From NCBI GenBank assembly GCA_003142185.1, contig PLOR01000019.1, positions 1 to 64,000 of the forward strand: DNA of 64,000 nt. The letters are read 5' to 3'. A model generated the notes under the pieces. It saw only the letters and a program-made list of their open reading frames with translations, was not told the origin of the DNA and did not search any database. The stretch's first letter is position 1. The number at the start of each line of letters is the position of its first letter. Made by a program: the position numbers and the translations under genes. The DNA is from Bryobacterales bacterium (lineage in GTDB: Bacteria; Acidobacteriota; Terriglobia; Bryobacterales; Bryobacteraceae). Shown here one piece after another: positions 61,520-64,000 of the stretch.

Positions 61520-62448
61520 GCCGCTTCCCGGCGAAAGTACTCCACGGTGAGGCGCAGGCCGTCTTCGAGCGTCACACGCGGCTCCCAGTCTAGAATCGCG
61601 CGCGCTTTGCCGATGTCGGGACGGCGCTGCTTGGGGTCGTCCTCGGGCAGCGGGCGGAACTCGGTGGGCGATTGGGAATCCGTCAGCCGCCGTATTTGCT
61701 CCGCGAACTCGAGGATCGTCATTTCGTGCGGGTTGCCCAGATTCACCGGGTAGCGCTCGTCGCAAAGCATCAGCCGGTACAGGCCGTCCACCAGGTCGGT
61801 CACGTAACAGAAACTGCGGGTCTGCGAGCCATCGCCAAAAACCGTGATGGGCGCTCCCGCCAGCGCCTCGCCAAGAAAGGCCGGCACCACGCGGCCGTCA
61901 TTCAGCTTCATGCGCGGGCCGTAAGTATTGAAGATGCGCGCGATGTGGGTGGCCACGCCGTGCTTGCGGTGATAGGCCATGGTCAGCGCTTCGGCGAAGC
62001 GCTTGCTTTCGTCGTAACACGAGCGCGGCCCGACCGGGTTCACATGGCCCCAGTACGATTCCACCTGCGGGTGAACCTCCGGGTCGCCATAGCATTCCGA
62101 AGTGGAAGTCAGCAGGAAGCGCGCGCGCTTCTCCCGCGCCAGGTCGAGCATGCGCCCCGTGCCGGCCGAGCCCACCATCAGGGTTTCGATCGGGTGTTCA
62201 TGGTAATCCTTCGGGCTGGCGGGCGAAGCCATGTTCACCACTGCATCCACCGCGCCCGCGATTGAAAACGGCTCGGTGATGTCCTGCTGGATAAGTCTGA
62301 AACGCGGTTCGTCCGCCAGGTGCATCAGATTGCGTGCGGCTCCGGTGAGGAAATTGTCTAGCCCCACCACGGTATGCCCTTCCGCCAGCAGGCGGTCGCA
62401 AAAATGGGACCCGATGAACCCGGCGGCGCCGGAAACGACAATGCGCAA
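61516..62448 (-). CDS. UDP-glucuronate decarboxylase (UDP-xylose synthase)-like NAD epimerase
   Basis: A 310-residue extended SDR. The NAD site is GAAGFIGSH (about 7-15). The UXS-specific motifs are strong: '[19 protein letters not shown]', '[42 protein letters not shown]' with the catalytic Thr/Ser, Glu, Tyr and Lys (YDESK), and '[10 protein letters not shown]'. The enzyme makes UDP-xylose from UDP-glucuronate for glycan synthesis. Length is normal for the soluble bacterial form. It is the first gene of a pair: the stop overlaps the ATG of the GH74-like gene by four bases. A purine-rich inverted repeat lies 34 bases upstream. Confidence 0.9.
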   Translation of the reverse strand: MRIVVSGAAGFIGSHFCDRLLAEGHTVVGLDNFLTGAARNLMHLADEPRFRLIQQDITEPFSIAGAVDAVVNMASPASPKDYHEHPIETLMVGSAGTGRMLDLAREKRARFLLTSTSECYGDPEVHPQVESYWGHVNPVGPRSCYDESKRFAEALTMAYHRKHGVATHIARIFNTYGPRMKLNDGRVVPAFLGEALAGAPITVFGDGSQTRSFCYVTDLVDGLYRLMLCDERYPVNLGNPHEMTILEFAEQIRRLTDSQSPTEFRPLPEDDPKQRRPDIGKARAILDWEPRVTLEDGLRLTVEYFRREAA

Positions 62449-62481
62449 GGAAGCCTCCCTCTTGATTCTAGCTGGGCGAGG

Positions 62482-62586
62482 CGGAAGTCAGGAGTCAGAA
62501 GACAGAAGTCAGAAGACGGAAGGCGCCGCGCTGGCACCACTCCGACTTCTGACTTCTGTCTCCTGACTCCTGTCTCCTGCCTTCTG
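62482..62586. repeat. Purine-rich tandem repeat with its inverted copy
   Basis: At 62482-62522 a short unit of the form GAAGTCAG/GGAGTCAG/AAGACAG is repeated about five times. At 62543-62586 the complementary pyrimidine-rich version (CTTCTGAC, TTCTGTCTCCTGACTCC) follows, so the two arms can form a long imperfect hairpin around about 20 bases. It lies between the divergent UXS-like and Fe-S oxidoreductase genes. Confidence 0.7.
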
Positions 62587-62606
62587 TTACGCTCAGACTT
62601 TGGCGA

Positions 62607-64000
62607 ATGCCGATGGGCTCATCGTGGCTGGAACAGTTCATTCTGGTTGTGCTCGTCGCCGCTTCGGCGTGGCTGTTCTGGCGGCGCTTTCGCACCGTGG
62701 TGCAGGTGTTGCGCACGGCGCGCCCGACGCCCGACTATAGCCTCACGCCCATCGGCCCGCGCGTCCGCCAGTTCCTTTGGGAAGTCGCGGCGCAGGGCAA
62801 GGTGATTCGCGGGCGCCCGCTCGCCGGCCTCGCGCACGCATTCGTGTTCTGGGGATTCTGCGCCTTTGCGCTGGTCACGCTGAATCATTTCGCGGAGGCG
62901 TTCGGCGTGCGCCTGCTCTCGCCGGCGAGCGCTTGGGGCCGCGCCTATCTGGATTTTGTCGCCGTCTGGGCGGTCGCGGTCGCGGTAGCGATCACCGGCC
63001 TCTGCGTGCGCCGCTTTGTAGCGCGGCCGGTCTGGCTCGGCAAGGTTTCGAAGGAATCGGGCGTGATCGCGGGGCTGATCTTTTTCCTGATGCTCACCTA
63101 CCTGGCCGGGCTAGCGCTGCCCGAGGGCAACGCGGCGCACGTGAACTGGTGGCTGCACACGCTGGCGCTGCTGGCGTTTCTGCCGCTGATTCCGCACACC
63201 AAGCACTTGCACCTGGCGCTCAGCCCGGTGACGGTGTTCCTGCGCCGGCAAGGCTTCAGCCGCATACCGCCGCTCGAGGGCGACGAGGACTTCGGCCTCG
63301 ACACCGGCAAAGATGTCACGCGCATGGACGCCTTGCAGGCATTCACTTGCGTCGAGTGCGGCCGCTGCACCGAGCATTGTCCGGCGTACAACACCGGAAA
63401 GGTTTTGAACCCAAAGGAAATCGTGCTTGGGGTTCGCCGTTACCTGAACGAGTTCGGCACGGGCGGGGAAGCGCCTCTGCTGGGCCGCCATATCGACGAA
63501 GAGGCTGCATTTCAATGCACCACCTGCGGGGCTTGCGAATTCGAGTGCCCGGTGGGGATACAGCATTTGCCGCTCATCGTCGGCCTGCGGCGCGGCGCGG
63601 TGAACACCGGAAAATGGGAAAACGAATACGGCTCCAAGCTCTTCCGCAACCTGGAGCGCAACGGTAACGCGCTCGGCTTCGCCCCATCCGAGCGGCAGAC
63701 GTTCATCGAGAAAAACGAGCTGCCGTATTTCGACGGCACGCAGGAATACTGCCTCTGGCTGGGCTGCATGGGCTCTTACGATCCACGAGGGCGGGAGATC
63801 GTTCTGGCGCTGGCGCGCGTGCTACGCCATGCCGGCGTCACCTTTGGCGTGCTGCGCAAAGAAAAATGCACCGGCGATCCGGCGCGCCGGCTGGGCAACG
63901 ATCTGGCGGCGGCGCAAGTGGCCGAAGCTAACATCGAAACACTGCGCGCCGCGAAGGTAGCCCGCATGGTTTCCATCTGCCCGCATTGCGTGCGCACCAT
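62607..64000 (+). CDS. Membrane-bound (Fe-S) oxidoreductase, HdrD/GlpC-like, partial at right edge
   Basis: An open frame from ATG 62607 (or 62613) runs off the window, giving at least 464 residues. The first 220 residues contain about five to six membrane helices of the nitrate-reductase-gamma/HdrE type ('LAHAFVFWGFCAFALVTLNHF', 'FVAVWAVAVAVAITGLCV', 'SGVIAGLIFFLMLTYLAGLAL', 'HTLALLAFLPLIPHTKHLHLAL') with His residues suited to haem b. Two 4Fe-4S motifs follow at about 248 (CVECGRCTEHC) and 304 (CTTCGACEFEC). Then comes the first CCG domain ('CLWLGCMGSYDPRG', 'EKCTGDPARRLGNDL', 'CPHC'). Similar proteins (FadF and EtfQO-like types) pass electrons from flavoproteins to menaquinone. Its C-terminal half is outside the window. 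Confidence 0.88.
   Translation, partial: MPMGSSWLEQFILVVLVAASAWLFWRRFRTVVQVLRTARPTPDYSLTPIGPRVRQFLWEVAAQGKVIRGRPLAGLAHAFVFWGFCAFALVTLNHFAEAFGVRLLSPASAWGRAYLDFVAVWAVAVAVAITGLCVRRFVARPVWLGKVSKESGVIAGLIFFLMLTYLAGLALPEGNAAHVNWWLHTLALLAFLPLIPHTKHLHLALSPVTVFLRRQGFSRIPPLEGDEDFGLDTGKDVTRMDALQAFTCVECGRCTEHCPAYNTGKVLNPKEIVLGVRRYLNEFGTGGEAPLLGRHIDEEAAFQCTTCGACEFECPVGIQHLPLIVGLRRGAVNTGKWENEYGSKLFRNLERNGNALGFAPSERQTFIEKNELPYFDGTQEYCLWLGCMGSYDPRGREIVLALARVLRHAGVTFGVLRKEKCTGDPARRLGNDLAAAQVAEANIETLRAAKVARMVSICPHCVRT

Overview
The window is GC-rich bacterial chromosome, most likely from the Acidobacteriota and specifically a Bryobacterales / 'Candidatus Solibacter'-like soil bacterium. The main evidence is family content: two very large secreted proteins end in what reads as the 'Solibacter uncharacterized C-terminal domain' (TIGR03437 type), two genes encode 'VWFA-related Acidobacterial domain' proteins (TIGR03436 type), there is an Oar-like carboxypeptidase-regulatory/TonB-dependent receptor, and one regulator has the N-terminal domain typical of Solibacter one-component proteins. 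These calls come from reading the sequences; no database search was run.

Layout. 1-12 kb is mixed housekeeping and accessory genes: YceI, an FAD oxidoreductase, a DapA-like aldolase, prmA, a PD-(D/E)XK-like protein, a vapBC toxin-antitoxin pair, a ygiD-type dioxygenase, a REP-associated tyrosine transposase (RAYT) between REP-like hairpins, pepA, an SDR dehydrogenase, a dCMP deaminase and tRNA-Gln. 12-16.7 kb holds a huge VCBS/FG-GAP repeat protein and a gene-poor stretch with a decayed XRE antitoxin. 16.7-29.1 kb is one tightly packed minus-strand operon of ten genes for a Rieske/cytochrome b complex. Its products are a haem-bearing outer-membrane porin, a cupredoxin-like protein, a GltD-like FAD/NAD(P)/Fe-S protein, a Rieske protein, a split cytochrome b, an eight-haem cytochrome c, a haem c lipoprotein, a secreted protein and a large flavoprotein. 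29.7-31.2 kb has a b561-like membrane protein plus YceI. 31.4-39.8 kb has a VWFA protein and a cluster of sugar-metabolism enzymes, four of them with twin-arginine signals. 40-41.4 kb has a probable group II intron remnant and then a probable selenoprotein. 41.5-48 kb has the TonB-dependent receptor, a membrane-spanning malectin-domain regulator and a TPR protein. 48-58.3 kb has two paralogous haem/beta-propeller/TPR proteins flanking a TMTC-like TPR membrane protein and a second VWFA protein. 58.3-64 kb has a GH74-like protein translationally coupled to a UDP-glucuronate decarboxylase, and an Fe-S oxidoreductase that runs off the right edge.

How it fits together. The respiratory operon reads as a quinone-linked electron-transfer module with both an NAD(P)-type branch (the GltD-like protein) and a route towards periplasm and outer membrane (eight-haem cytochrome, haem lipoprotein, cupredoxin, porin-cytochrome). 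The Tat-exported sugar enzymes, the TonB receptor, the malectin sensor and the GH74-like protein suggest plant- or microbial-polysaccharide use.

The most notable single observation is the redoxin/DsbD-N protein at 40221-41360. It has an in-frame TGA exactly where a CxxC cysteine is expected, followed 14 bases later by a perfect 7-bp hairpin whose apical loop lies 22-24 bases from the TGA, as expected for a bacterial selenocysteine gene.
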